Below the pieces are notes generated by a model. That model searched no databases. It was not told the DNA's origin and saw only the letters and a program-made list of their open reading frames with translations. A stretch of DNA of 23,213 nucleotides from Welwitschia mirabilis (taxonomy: Eukaryota > Gnetophyta > Gnetopsida > Welwitschiales): the NCBI GenBank assembly GCA_051453625.1, contig JBOZIK010000001.1, positions 169,678,410 through 169,701,622 on the forward strand, given 5' to 3'. Positions 1-8,300 of the stretch are shown here, in pieces (positions within the stretch are counted from its first letter, which is position 1; every line of letters starts with the position of its first letter). The position numbers and the translations under genes are program-made.

Positions 1-314
1 ATTTGGTTTTCCCTCCTACAGGCAAGCATATTATTCAGACAAAATGGGTGTTTAAAACAGATTTAATCAGGTTGTTCTGTGATAACACAAGTACCATCAA
101 CATTACCAAAAAACCGGTTCAACATTCTAGGACAAAATACATTGATATCAAACATCATTTTGTAAGGGAACAAGCTCAAAATAATGTAATAATGTTGGAA
201 TGTGTGCCTACTCAAGATCAAATTGCAGATGTAATGACCAAAGGACTTGATGAAGAGAGATTTGCTTATCTAAAGAGAAATTTAGCTATAGGGGCTTGCC
301 CAACCTCTCAATAA
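1..314 (+). pseudogene. Copia pol remnant: RT start fused to RNase H tail
   Basis: The reading frame is open from the window edge to a TAA at 312-314. Residues about 7-20 (GKHIIQTKWVFKTDL) match the beginning of the Ty1/Copia reverse transcriptase domain, where TKWVFK is a family hallmark. From about residue 23 the sequence is the end of Copia RNase H: LFCDNTS, then the block around QHSRTKYIDIKHHFVRE, then DVMTKGL near the C-terminus. Everything between is missing, including the RT catalytic YVDD region, and the join near nt 62-67 is in frame. I infer an internal deletion in an old copy. The product cannot be an active polymerase. Downstream lie an envelope-like gene, polypurine-like sites and an LTR on the same strand, so this is the 3' end of one element. 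Family assignment is sure; the exact deletion length is not visible. Confidence 0.9.
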
Positions 315-698
315 TCCTTGAGTCAAATCATTGTGATCCAAACTGTATTATTCTGCCCTAGAAGTCGCTTACAAATTTTCTAGGTGATATCTGACCTTTG
401 CGTTCTCTTTACACCCAAAAATCCCAGCATTTTATCCAAATGTGCCAAGTTTTTATCACTACCTGGACATCCCTCTCCCTTTTCCAGACATCCACTCTTA
501 AAATCAAAAATAAAAATTGGATATTATGACCCGAACGTCCGCCTCAACAAATCTGAACGTCCGCTCTTTTATGCAAACGCAACCTTAGACGCCTGCGCTT
601 CCTCTTGCTTTTTATTTGCTTTTTTTTTAACTTTTCCTTCCTCATTTCTCCATGTGACACTTCTCTACCAGCCTCTATGTCTCTCTTCCTTAGTCATC
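315..698 (+). other. Spacer between Copia pol and envelope-like gene
   Basis: This is non-coding spacer inside the Copia element. It holds two identical 10-mers, GAACGTCCGC at 533-542 and 555-564, 22 bp apart, and related GGACATCC and AGACATCC words at 465-472 and 486-493. The same word family recurs in the array at 2240-2540. The reading frame runs open upstream of 699 without resembling any known domain. I take the ATG at 699-701 as the likely start of the next gene because recognisable protein begins there. Confidence 0.55.
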
Positions 699-1693
699 AT
701 GGTTAAAAGCAAGTTGGCTACCTTTCCAAAGAGGCCTATTGCTCCAGAATGCAAGAAAGACTTTGAGTCGTTTAGACATGAAGTTCGGATTCTCCATAAA
801 TTTGAAGAGCAAATGTGGCTATATGCCTTGGACTCAAATACTCATGTTTCCACAAGAATGGTATGTCTGTTTTACTGTAATGCTATTTTTAACCCTTCAG
901 ATTAGGTCTTTACCACAAAAGCTTACGGTACAAGGGTAGATGTAGATTTGGAAGCTATCTCTTTACTCACCAATTACCCCAATGAGGGATTTTTCAGAGA
1001 AATTTCTTTAGTTAACTCCTAAAAGAAAGCAGTATCTAAAGTAGTCTTAACAATAGAATTGTATGGGCCCAATATTGCATAGAGAGCCAGTATTCCCACC
1101 AACAAACGGAAACCGTTTCACGGAGTTCTATTTCAAATTTCTACTCATAATCTAGTTCCCAAGCTTGGGCACAAAGATGACATATCACCTCTTTGTTCTT
1201 ACATCTTGTTTTGTCTTGGCACTGGCATTCGCATTAATCTGTGCAAACTCATAATGTCCTACATGAGTCAATTCATCAATGCCAACTACAGCAGTTTACC
1301 TTTCGGAGGCTTAATTACAGCCATACTAGAAACTCACTAGTTCGTTATTCAAAAGGATAAAGATTGTCCAAGTGCCAAAGCCTCTGGAGCTATATTCTTT
1401 GAAGAAAATGAACGTCCTCTCTGATATTATGGGTCCTGCTCCCCCCAACCCAAAGAAGAAACAATGCACAAAAGAAGGCTCAAGCTCAAGACTAGTTACT
1501 AGTGAAGATCTGATAAAAGCAAGTTTAGAAGTTAAAGACATAGCTTTGAAAGCTTGACAGATGGTCGACATAGTGCACAGGGAAGTTAACAAGAACGTAT
1601 TTAGTGTCTGCTTATGGTCTAGAGATTCCACCTGGTTCTGACGAAAAAGAACAACCCCCCACAAATTCTGAGCATGATGATTCTTCTTATTAG
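699..1693 (+). pseudogene. Envelope-like gene of a Sirevirus-type Copia, broken
   Basis: Located after RNase H and before the 3' LTR, the position of the extra envelope-like gene in Sireviruses (SIRE1-like Copia). From the ATG at 699 the frame resembles plant retroelement envelope-like / putative plant transposon proteins. It shows an N-terminal segment with LFYCNAIFNP, then YGTRVDVDLEAI, then a hydrophobic segment with LVPKLGHKDDIS, FCLGTGIRINL and LPFGGLITAIL. The frame is stopped at 903 (TAG), 1020 (TAA), 1080 (TAG) and 1338 (TAG). A shift near 1372-1421 moves it to the frame carrying a helical stretch (EDLIKASLEVKDIAL), stopped at about 1555. A further shift near 1613 gives an acidic tail ending in TAG at 1691-1693. 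These proteins are called envelope-like by position and predicted features; a membrane role is unproven. Four in-frame stops and two shifts make this copy dead. Confidence 0.7.
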
Positions 1694-2239
1694 ATGTTAT
1701 CGCTTCTCATGCTCCTCCTTTTGGTACCTCTAGTCTTATCTTGGTCCTTTGATGTCTCTCACACTCTGTCATCTCTTGTAACCTCTCTTTTCAGTAATGC
1801 AATATACTTATTTGTTCTTCTCATAAGTTATTCTTTTTAATTTACTTTTTGTTGTTTTCAATAATGACAAAGGGGAAGAACATACTCACATATTCAATTT
1901 TTTTCCTTTTTTTCCCTTTTTTTCTGTTTTTTTTTTGGGGGGAACTGGCACTTGTGCTCTTTGTTCTGTAGTTTTTTTATTTCTGCATTTATCCTGTCTA
2001 CAAAGACAAAATTTGTTAGTTAATTATGCAGGCATTAGGTAAACCCCAGAAGCACAAATTCAGGGGGAGTAATCAGGTCTTCCACATCCAAAACCTTGAA
2101 AAGTGTTGTCATCATTGCAAAGGGAGAACTTGTGGAAGATCTAAGTTTCAATGATGATCAACTAACTCGTAGCTTGTTAAAAGTCCATTCCTCATCAACA
2201 AAGAAGAGCCGAAAAGAGATATCTGTGTCCGTGCCAATT
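1694..2239 (+). other. Copia 3' non-coding region with polypurine-like tracts
   Basis: No protein is recognisable. Two purine runs resemble the plus-strand primers (polypurine tracts) that Copia elements carry upstream of the 3' LTR: AAAGGGGAAGAA at 1869-1880 and AGGGGGAG at 2062-2069. More than one such tract is known in Sireviruses. Neither directly abuts the proposed LTR start at 2547, so which one was used is unclear. A strongly T-rich stretch runs about 1896-1940 and ends in a G run. Confidence 0.5.
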
Positions 2240-2540
2240 GGCACGTCCGCCTGTGAGAACGGAACATCCGCACCTATATGCGGTTTCATGTATAAGGGCG
2301 TCTGGATATTAAAACTAGGACATCCGGCCCTGTTTGTAGAAAAATGTGATGTCCGGCCCTGTTCGTAGACAAAAAGTACAAGGACATCTGGATTGTAAGG
2401 CGGGACGTCTGCCCTTATACTCGGTCCTCATTATGGGGATCTCTGGATTTTGTATCGGGACATCTCGAATCCTATGCAGTTTTGACAGGGGTCAAGGATT
2501 ATAACAAAAACATCTAGACTAAAAAGGGGACGTTCAAGAA
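2240..2540 (+). repeat. Array of diverged GGACATCCG / ACGTCCG words
   Basis: Roughly a dozen variants of one short word recur every 12-35 bp: CACGTCCGC (about 2243), GGAACATCCGC (about 2260), GGACATCCGG (2318-2327), GATGTCCGG (2348-2356), GGACATCTGG (about 2382), GGGACGTCTG (about 2402), GGGACATCTCG (about 2458), ACATCTAGA (about 2510) and GGGACGTTC (about 2527). Part of this is a tandem duplication of about 29-30 bp, 2319-2347 and 2348-2377, each holding CCGGCCCTGTT and GTAGA. The core is nearly self-complementary. Grass Sireviruses carry repeated palindromic words of the GGAC-GTCC type near their 3' ends, and by position this array looks like the counterpart. Its function is unknown. Confidence 0.7.
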
Positions 2541-2546
2541 GGCAAA

Positions 2547-3166
2547 TGTTGGAGCAGAAAATTACCCATTGTGAATGCAGAATGCTCATTTCAAGACACC
2601 AATGGCCATGGACCCTTATTAGCACACCACCTAAGGCAAAGGGCTCCAAGTTTTAAGGTTGTAATAGCTATATTTTTATAAAACTTTGTATAAAAAACAA
2701 GATTATCATTCTGTAACTAATATTGTTGTATNNNNNNNNNNTCAAAGTATCTCATTCTGTGTACTATTCCAAAATCTAAACATCCTCTAGCTGAATGATG
2801 GTACTACGAATCTGATGATTAGTGCATCCTAAGGCACCACTCTAGCATCAAACTCTTAAGCATCCTATATTGTGTGCTCAAGTGGAAGCACTTTGAGTCA
2901 AAGTCCCTTAAAAGAAGGGCAGTGTATGAAGCCTTAGACCCTGTGCAAAGGGAGTTGTAAAGTTTTGAATTTTAAAGGAACGAAGAGGCTAGAAGCTGTT
3001 GGGCAAAGGGTCAAACCACTATAAATCTGTGTTCTTCTTTTGGTGCTTATTGTTTGCGTGGCAATTTGCTTCTTGTGATTGAAAGTTAAGAAATATTTGT
3101 TTTCATTAGCAAAATATTTAGAATCACCCTATTCGGCCCCCTCTCAGGAGCCATACGATCCTAACA
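2547..3166 (+). repeat. Probable 3' LTR of the Sirevirus-like Copia
   Basis: It opens with TGTTGGAGCAG and closes with GATCCTAACA (3157-3166), giving TG...CA ends with a TGTT...AACA imperfect inverted terminus. The last 50 bases, with a C-rich stretch before CGATCCTAACA, are the usual form of plant Copia LTR ends. Inside are an AT-rich TATA-like stretch at about 2670-2697 and the motif AACCACTATAAATC at about 3014-3027, near the 3' end as in other Copia LTRs. A 10-N gap at 2732-2741 makes the length (620 bp as drawn) provisional. The five bases after it, AAAAG at 3167-3171, would be one copy of the target duplication; the other is outside the window. The start is less certain than the end, because no clean polypurine tract sits immediately before it. 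Confidence 0.6.
2732..2741. other. Assembly gap (10 N) inside the LTR
   Basis: Ten consecutive Ns, a fixed-size placeholder. True gap length is unknown. Its location inside an LTR suggests a repeat the assembler could not resolve. Confidence 0.95.
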
Positions 3167-3271
3167 AAAAGATAAGAGAAAAAGGGAGGGCTTCCTAAGG
3201 AAGGAGATGTCCTTTAGGTTGTTCCAACGTGGCAAGTAAAGGGTAGGGAATAGGTCTAGGAGTGTAAGATT
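3167..3271. other. Flank between LTR and second gap
   Basis: A purine-rich stretch begins right after the LTR (AAAAGATAAGAGAAAAAGGG). No gene or known repeat is recognised. It is cut off by the next gap, so it may not be contiguous with what follows. Confidence 0.4.
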
Positions 3272-3281
3272 NNNNNNNNNN
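3272..3281. other. Assembly gap (10 N)
   Basis: A second 10-N placeholder, 531 bp after the first. Sequence to the left and right may come from different contigs. Confidence 0.95.
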
Positions 3282-4003
3282 ATAATAATGAGAAAGGAAA
3301 TAGAACTCTTTATATTAATATCTCTTTGAAAACATCACTCCCCTTTGAAGAAGAGGAGAGGGTATATATAATTCTTTCCCAACTGAGAAAAGAGGAGACT
3401 GGTACAATGTAGAAATAAGTAACTGAAATGTTCAAATACAAAAACGAAGAGAACACAACAATGCTAGGGAAAAGACGTGCAAATAACTCATTTAGTATTA
3501 GAGGCTTCTTCTGTTTTCTTAAGGAATCTTCCTTGTGATGGAGTTGACGTCACGAGCTAATTAAAGTCTGAAAAAGAAATCTTCTTATGAGGTTGTGCTC
3601 ACTATCCTACATGCGAGAGGGGGCTCTAGTCTAATAGATGACGCTTATAATACTGCAAGGTGACTAGGAACCATGGAGAGAATGAAGAGCAAGTTTCCTA
3701 GATGCAAAGACCTAAAAGCTGGACAAAAAGGGAAAGATTGTCTCTTTGACAGAAGGTAGAGAAGAGGGTGACATCGAAGAAAAGGAAAGGGAAATGTGAT
3801 GGTGGGATTATCCTCGAGCTAGCTAGGATCCAATGATGTGGTAGCACTTGGAAAACTAGAAAAGCAATAATAAGTTGTCTAGCTAGTTCCTGATGGTGCC
3901 AGAAAGGATTACCCTGCAAGAACAGCCGTCACCTAACTGGTCATCAAGCTAACACTCACCCTTCGGTGTAATGTCGCAGGCACACTCGCTTGACTCCGGC
4001 TCA
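3282..4003. other. Anonymous region, possibly LTR-like on the - strand
   Basis: No protein is recognised on either strand. On the - strand a TATA-like box (ATTATATATACC, about 3360-3372) is followed by a purine/pyrimidine-skewed leader and then by AATATAAAGAGTTCT (about 3306-3320). This looks like the promoter and R part of an LTR or of a small promoter. Gap 3272-3281 cuts off its downstream side, so the identity stays open. Confidence 0.3.
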
Positions 4004-4085
4004 TTCTAAGGATTGGATGCAACCTTAGAACTCTTCTAGATTTGAAGTGATGGTATGATGGTATGAATCAAGCATTCATACCATC
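4004..4085. repeat. Two neighbouring perfect hairpins
   Basis: Hairpin 1: TTCTAAGG (4004-4011) and CCTTAGAA (4023-4030), 8-bp perfect arms with an 11-nt loop. Hairpin 2: GATGGTATGAAT (4057-4068) and ATTCATACCATC (4074-4085), 12-bp perfect arms with a 5-nt loop. The left arm of hairpin 2 is preceded by a second copy of GATGGTAT. No terminator, tRNA or snoRNA context is visible. They could be the ends of a decayed element or a foldback. Confidence 0.7.
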
Positions 4086-4325
4086 GATGGAGGAAGCTAG
4101 GCAAGATATTGAAGCAGTCTAACCCCATCTGAAGAATTGGATATCTAAGAAGGAAGCAGCCACAGGAGGAGTGCGACTGCAAGGGCAGCTATGTTGGAGG
4201 CTAGACGAAGTCAAGTTCGGAAAGGAAGAAGAAGATATCATCAGTTGAGGCAGATGGCAGGGACAACATCTTCGAATTCCAAAATGAAGGCGTGAAAGGG
4301 CTAGATTCCATGAATGTTGATTGAT

Positions 4326-4394
4326 GAGGAAAGGGGAAAGGAAAGGAGAAGGAAGAAGGGAGGAAGGAAGGAAAAAGGGGAGAAGGAAGGGAGG
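4326..4394 (+). repeat. 69-nt uninterrupted homopurine run
   Basis: Every base from 4326 to 4394 is A or G, in AAGG/GGAAG-type patterns. The flanking bases T4325 and C4395 end it. Such tracts can form triplex DNA and mutate by slippage. It is the densest part of the purine-rich region. Confidence 0.9.
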
Positions 4395-4623
4395 CAAGAA
4401 GGAGGTGGAGAAGAAGAAAAGTGAGAGGAAAAGGGGTCCTTAGGCATGAAGAAAAGGGTCTCTGAACAAACTAGAATCTTAAGCTAATTCAATGTCTAAT
4501 ACTGAAGAGATGAAGTTTGAAACCCAAGCGAAGGAAGTAGAGTCATTGTCTAAATCTTCTTCCTTCGAGTTGTCGGAGGTTGGAACCTGACTAATTTGAG
4601 CTGGAAGAGGGAGCTTCGAAAAA

Positions 4624-4713
4624 GGATTCCACGCCCATGGCATGGAAGACGTTGGATTCCACACGTAGAGCATGAAATGCAGGTGCATTCCAAATCTAGG
4701 ACATGGAATTGGG
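4624..4713 (+). repeat. 30-bp tandem repeat, three units
   Basis: Units at 4624-4653, 4654-4683 and 4684-4713 share the frame (G)GATTCCA...GCATGGAA. Each is exactly 30 bp, and each contains TTCCA and TGGAA-like arms that can pair within the unit. The same unit recurs at 5054-5113. On the - strand the 30-bp length would encode a ten-residue repeat of the form MPWAWNP/TPWVWNL, but there is no supporting gene structure. Confidence 0.75.
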
Positions 4714-5053
4714 TGATTGGGAAGAAAATAAGAGGGGATCGTGAATGAGGTGGAAAGAAAAGGGAAAGGGAAGGGTAGAAAGGAAAGTGATGGAAGATGG
4801 GAAGAAGTGGGGTGGAGAAAAAAATCCTAAGCAAACGATGGTACGAGAGATGTCTTCTGGGGGAGTCAGAAAACTAGAGACTTTGACTAAAGGCAGAGCA
4901 TTGAGCTAAGGGAGCTAGAACTGAAGCGGAACCTAATTTTGGTGCTGATACTGAGACCTGTGGAGCTGAGACCTATGAAGCATATCAGAAGGAGCTAGGA
5001 ATCTAATGGTAGGGTGGAGGTCTCTTCCACGACCTAAGGATGGAAGGGGCATT

Positions 5054-5113
5054 AGATTCCACACCCAAGGGGTGGAACTATCTAGATTCCAGGCCGAAGG
5101 CATGGAATGCAGA
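5054..5113 (+). repeat. 30-bp tandem repeat, second cluster, two units
   Basis: Units at 5054-5083 and 5084-5113, same consensus as the cluster at 4624-4713 (AGATTCCA...GGAA). A more diverged unit containing TTCCA and GGATGGAA precedes them at about 5022-5053. The two clusters lie about 340 bp apart in the same orientation. Confidence 0.75.
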
Positions 5114-5547
5114 AGATGCGAAGTTAGGAGAGAAAGAAGGAGAGGGAAGAAAGGGATGAGGAAGACGGGAAGAAAAAGAAAGGACTGGGGAAGAGATGGA
5201 TGAAAGAAGAGAAAGTGAGGAACAAGGAGTGAAGGAGAAGGTGAAAAGAAGAGGCAGGTCGAATGGAGAGACCAGTGAAAGAAACGGTGAGTCCTGGAAA
5301 GAGAACAGAAGGGGTCCCCCCAATACCCAACAAGTAGTTTCCTTTTCCAAGTCATATAAGCCTTTTAATTCCTCATTTCTGTCATTTTAAGAGATGCTCT
5401 ATACAAAATCACAAAATAATCTAGCTCAGCTCAAATATAGATGGAATTCATTTTATGAAACATCTCCAACTCAAACCTTGATAACATGACAATTGAAGAG
5501 TTGATGACCGTTCTTCATTGTTATGTGGTTTTTGCATTACAAACATA

Positions 5548-5721
5548 GTTAAGGGAACGATATCACTAGAAGAACGTAGTTGGCAAATTACGGTCCATTT
5601 AGAGGAAGCCATGGTTAGCTTTTAGCATTATCGACATTGGACTTATCAACTTCGAGAAGATACGAATGGATTAAGAAGCCACGTGAACTCCCTTCACAAC
5701 CAAGTTCCGTGGCCAATGTAG
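5548..5721 (+). pseudogene. Unrecognised gag-like coding remnant
   Basis: A 58-codon frame ends at TAG 5719-5721 and has one internal TAG. It reads as protein rather than noise, with ISLEERSWQITVHLEEAMV, HYRHWTYQLRE and SHVNSLHNQVPWP: polar, helix-prone and Trp-rich, as in retroelement gag or coiled regions. I do not recognise a specific family. About 700 bp further on, on the other strand, lies a Gypsy RT fragment, so this may belong to another retroelement. It could also be chance. Confidence 0.3.
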
Positions 5722-6136
5722 AAGAAAATTCTACCACAATCCTTACTGCATAACATAAGAAACAAGAGGGAAAAATAAAGACACTTCAGAGGAACTTCAT
5801 CTAACTGATGAGTTAAACTCTCCTACTTAGAACCTTGTAACCCATCTTGTGCTTCTAGAACAAAGTTTTATGTGTGTTTTGCGACTAGTGTGGTAAAGTA
5901 TTATTCATAAGCATAGTCTTGGAAGTAATTTGGGTGTTGCTTTCAAATGCATTGTATGTAAGGTTGCAAGCCTTTGAAAGGCTTTGAAGGAATGTAAGAA
6001 ATTAAAGAAATTAATGTATCTTCAACATCTCAAAGAATGCCTCATGGGTGCTTACATATTCATTAAAGCTAAAAGATTAAATCTTGCAAACGAACAAAGC
6101 TATTTGATCTCCATATCATGTAGTTTCAAGCATGAC
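5722..6136. other. Non-coding stretch before the Gypsy fragment
   Basis: AT-rich DNA with no recognised domain on either strand. Lys/Leu-rich short frames on the + strand around 5950-6110 look vaguely retroelement-derived but match nothing I can name. Confidence 0.35.
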
Positions 6137-6482
6137 CTATACCATGCAAATACCCACTACTAGGTTACCTCTAATGTCCAATGGGTTGTGGTTGACGTAC
6201 CAATCCAAGGAAAACAGTGTGATCACATAAATTTTAGGTTGTGACAAAGATGATCTAAAATCTAAACAAGAAAAGGTAGAGCACAAATGATTTTTCTTTG
6301 TGTATTCATTTAGTCTTCTAGAATCAATACAAACTCTCAACCTCCTTCCTTTCTTAGGAACTACTAACAACAGAATAAGCCATATGCTATCTACTACATA
6401 GGTAATCTCTAAATCAACAAATTTAATGATCTTCCCTTTAACTACTTACCTCAAAGTAGGATTGATCTCTAAATTATACAGT
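6137..6482 (-). pseudogene. Ty3/Gypsy reverse transcriptase N-terminal fragment
   Basis: Read on the - strand from about 6482: an upstream segment resembling the Gypsy block before RT (LEINPTLR, stop, VVKGKIIKFVDLEI), then LLVVPKKG, then RVCIDSRRLNEYTKKNH, matching the conserved VPKK and C-(I/V)D-R-LN start of Gypsy RT. A frameshift follows at about 6290: LPFL and ILDHL are seen in a second frame, as in the usual block after KDH. Then FSLDWYVNHN matches RT motif A, with its catalytic Asp present. Sequence after about 6137 no longer matches, so the MPFGL and YxDD motifs are absent. The TRKDH-like block and order favour the Athila/Tat side of Gypsy, tentatively. It is clearly inactive, and no LTRs for it are visible. 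Confidence 0.75.
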
Positions 6483-8300
6483 GCCAACAATCCAAGTAGC
6501 GTAACCAATGAAGACAAGAGGTTAAAGACGAGAAGAGAGACAGAACAGAGAATAGTCTAACTGTCTATTACAAAGGCAATGCAATACCATGATAAAACAA
6601 TGATGCATCTAACGTTAACAATGCAAGTACAACTAACTATTTTAATTAGTTGTCACCCACTTAGTCAAAAAATATGAATCATTGATGAACGAGAAATTAA
6701 AACAACAATTACACATATATCACAATTCAGAATTTTAATAACATAAGTAAAGAATTTATTAAACCAATATGATTAACATGTACATGACTAACATTGAGGG
6801 ATTGGATACAAATGTCTGACACAAATTGACAAGAAGGGACCTAGTTCCAACTCTCTACCAATGGCCTTCTCAACAATTGACAATGTTGTCACTTCATCTA
6901 TGTCATAAAGAGATGGTTTGCAAGGACAAGCCCCTTGCTTATATAGTTCTACATTGTCGTGGTAGGTTTAGAAGAATTCACACCTATGATTCATTACAAA
7001 TTGAAATGGAAATTAACAAATCCATTACAATTGACTATGTGGGTCCAAATAACTTTGCAATTGTCACTTATATCACCAAAGAGGCAAGCACCAATTAACA
7101 TGTCACCAGGATGATATGATGCAACAATCTTAGGTTTTTTAGTCAATGTTATCGTTAGATCATGACTAGGCAAAAGCATGTAGCAATGATTGTGGGTTTT
7201 ACAATCTAAAGTTGTGCTAGGTCGTCACCTACCAATAACAAGTAGCAACAAAGTAGGAATGTGCAAATTTAGCCTTGTTTCACCCACCACTCTCCTCAAT
7301 TCCTTAAATCAACCTGTAGGTCTCTACTAAGTCCATCAAATTCAATAGATTCAGTTAACGTCGTGACTTCCTTTGCTTCATAGTAATGCATCTATCCTCT
7401 TATTTTTATTGGAAGATCTCGACTTATAACCTATTAACCTAACAAACACAACACAATATCCACCACTAGTCATCTCTGCTAGCCTAGCTCCATAATCCAT
7501 TAGTTGTATTTATTCCCAAAGCCCTTTATTTCTTTTTAGTTCTGTTTAGTAGTTAAGACATATGTATGGAGCAATTCTAATATGATACAAATTAAATTTT
7601 AAGATCCCGTCCTAGGATCACACTTTATTCTATTAAGTTGTTCCTTTCGAAATAGTATTTTGTAATTCTAGTAATAATTATGTAAAGTCAACGCAAGGAA
7701 ATGCTTTTCAGCTAACGTGTCAATTTGGTGGTTGTATGAACATATTTTAAAATTTTAACTGTAAAATCCGCTTAATTTTTTAACAACACATCTAACACGA
7801 AAGGTAAAATATTAAACATACTTTCAAAGAGTTAAATCTTATAAGACCATTATGTGTGTGTATGCGCAGGTGTCTATACACAAAAACATATGAAAGTAAA
7901 TATTAAAAAGTTGTTTCATGTACATATGTTCATATATGGATGTCAACCTAATCAATATATATTTCTACATGCATACAAAATTACATGTACAGATTTCCCT
8001 CCCAACCCTCCAAGCAAATCTCTATTCTTCTGTCATAAGTGTTTTTTGATACTCCAATTATAAGAGTTCTTTGAACCATTTGAGAGAAACCAAGCACTAT
8101 TTTACAAATCTTGAACTAAAATTTCTGTGGGTGATCCTTTGCAAATCTCAACATCAAAGTTCATTGTATGATCACTTCTTTCGTTGAAATTTGCAAATCG
8201 GATTCAATTATACAAATTAGTATTTAATTTAAAATGATTAGTCTATAGTTATGTGCTTTCATTATTGGCATAAGCACATGCTTTTTGCATTCAAAAGTGC
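6483..8300. other. Anonymous AT-rich region
   Basis: I see no gene. Short open frames on both strands lack domain character. The - strand upstream of the Gypsy fragment (about 6800-7450) could be its decayed protease/gag side, but no diagnostic motif survives. Around 7840-7990 there are short TG- and AT-rich runs only. Confidence 0.4.

Larger units (their letters stand above)
4086..5400. other. Strand-skewed purine-rich region, no gene
   Basis: For about 1.2 kb the + strand is dominated by G and A, so the - strand shows long open frames made of Pro, Ser, Leu and Phe. These are low-complexity by-products of composition and I do not call them genes. One purine-rich frame near 4087-4250 (starting EEARQDIEA) has a protein-like look, but it is broken by stops and not recognisable. 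The region holds the pure purine run and the 30-bp repeat listed separately. Confidence 0.55.

Noticed and set aside
861-905. A GTATGT...TTAG segment that would act as a 45-bp in-phase intron removing the TAG at 903
   Set aside because: The frame inside it (LFYCNAIFNP) matches the envelope-like family and continues into the next block, so it is coding sequence with a nonsense change. 45 bp is also too short for a usual plant intron.
1326-1664. 112-codon open frame on the - strand
   Set aside because: It lies opposite the envelope-like gene remnant and has no domain character of its own.
4119-5355. Several long open frames on the - strand rich in Pro, Ser, Leu and Phe
   Set aside because: They follow from the purine-rich + strand, which leaves few stop codons on the other strand. 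They are low-complexity and share no domain.
6437-6450. Consensus donor GAG/GTAAGT on the - strand
   Set aside because: It falls within the Gypsy RT fragment, where the TAA is simply a nonsense change in a conserved block.
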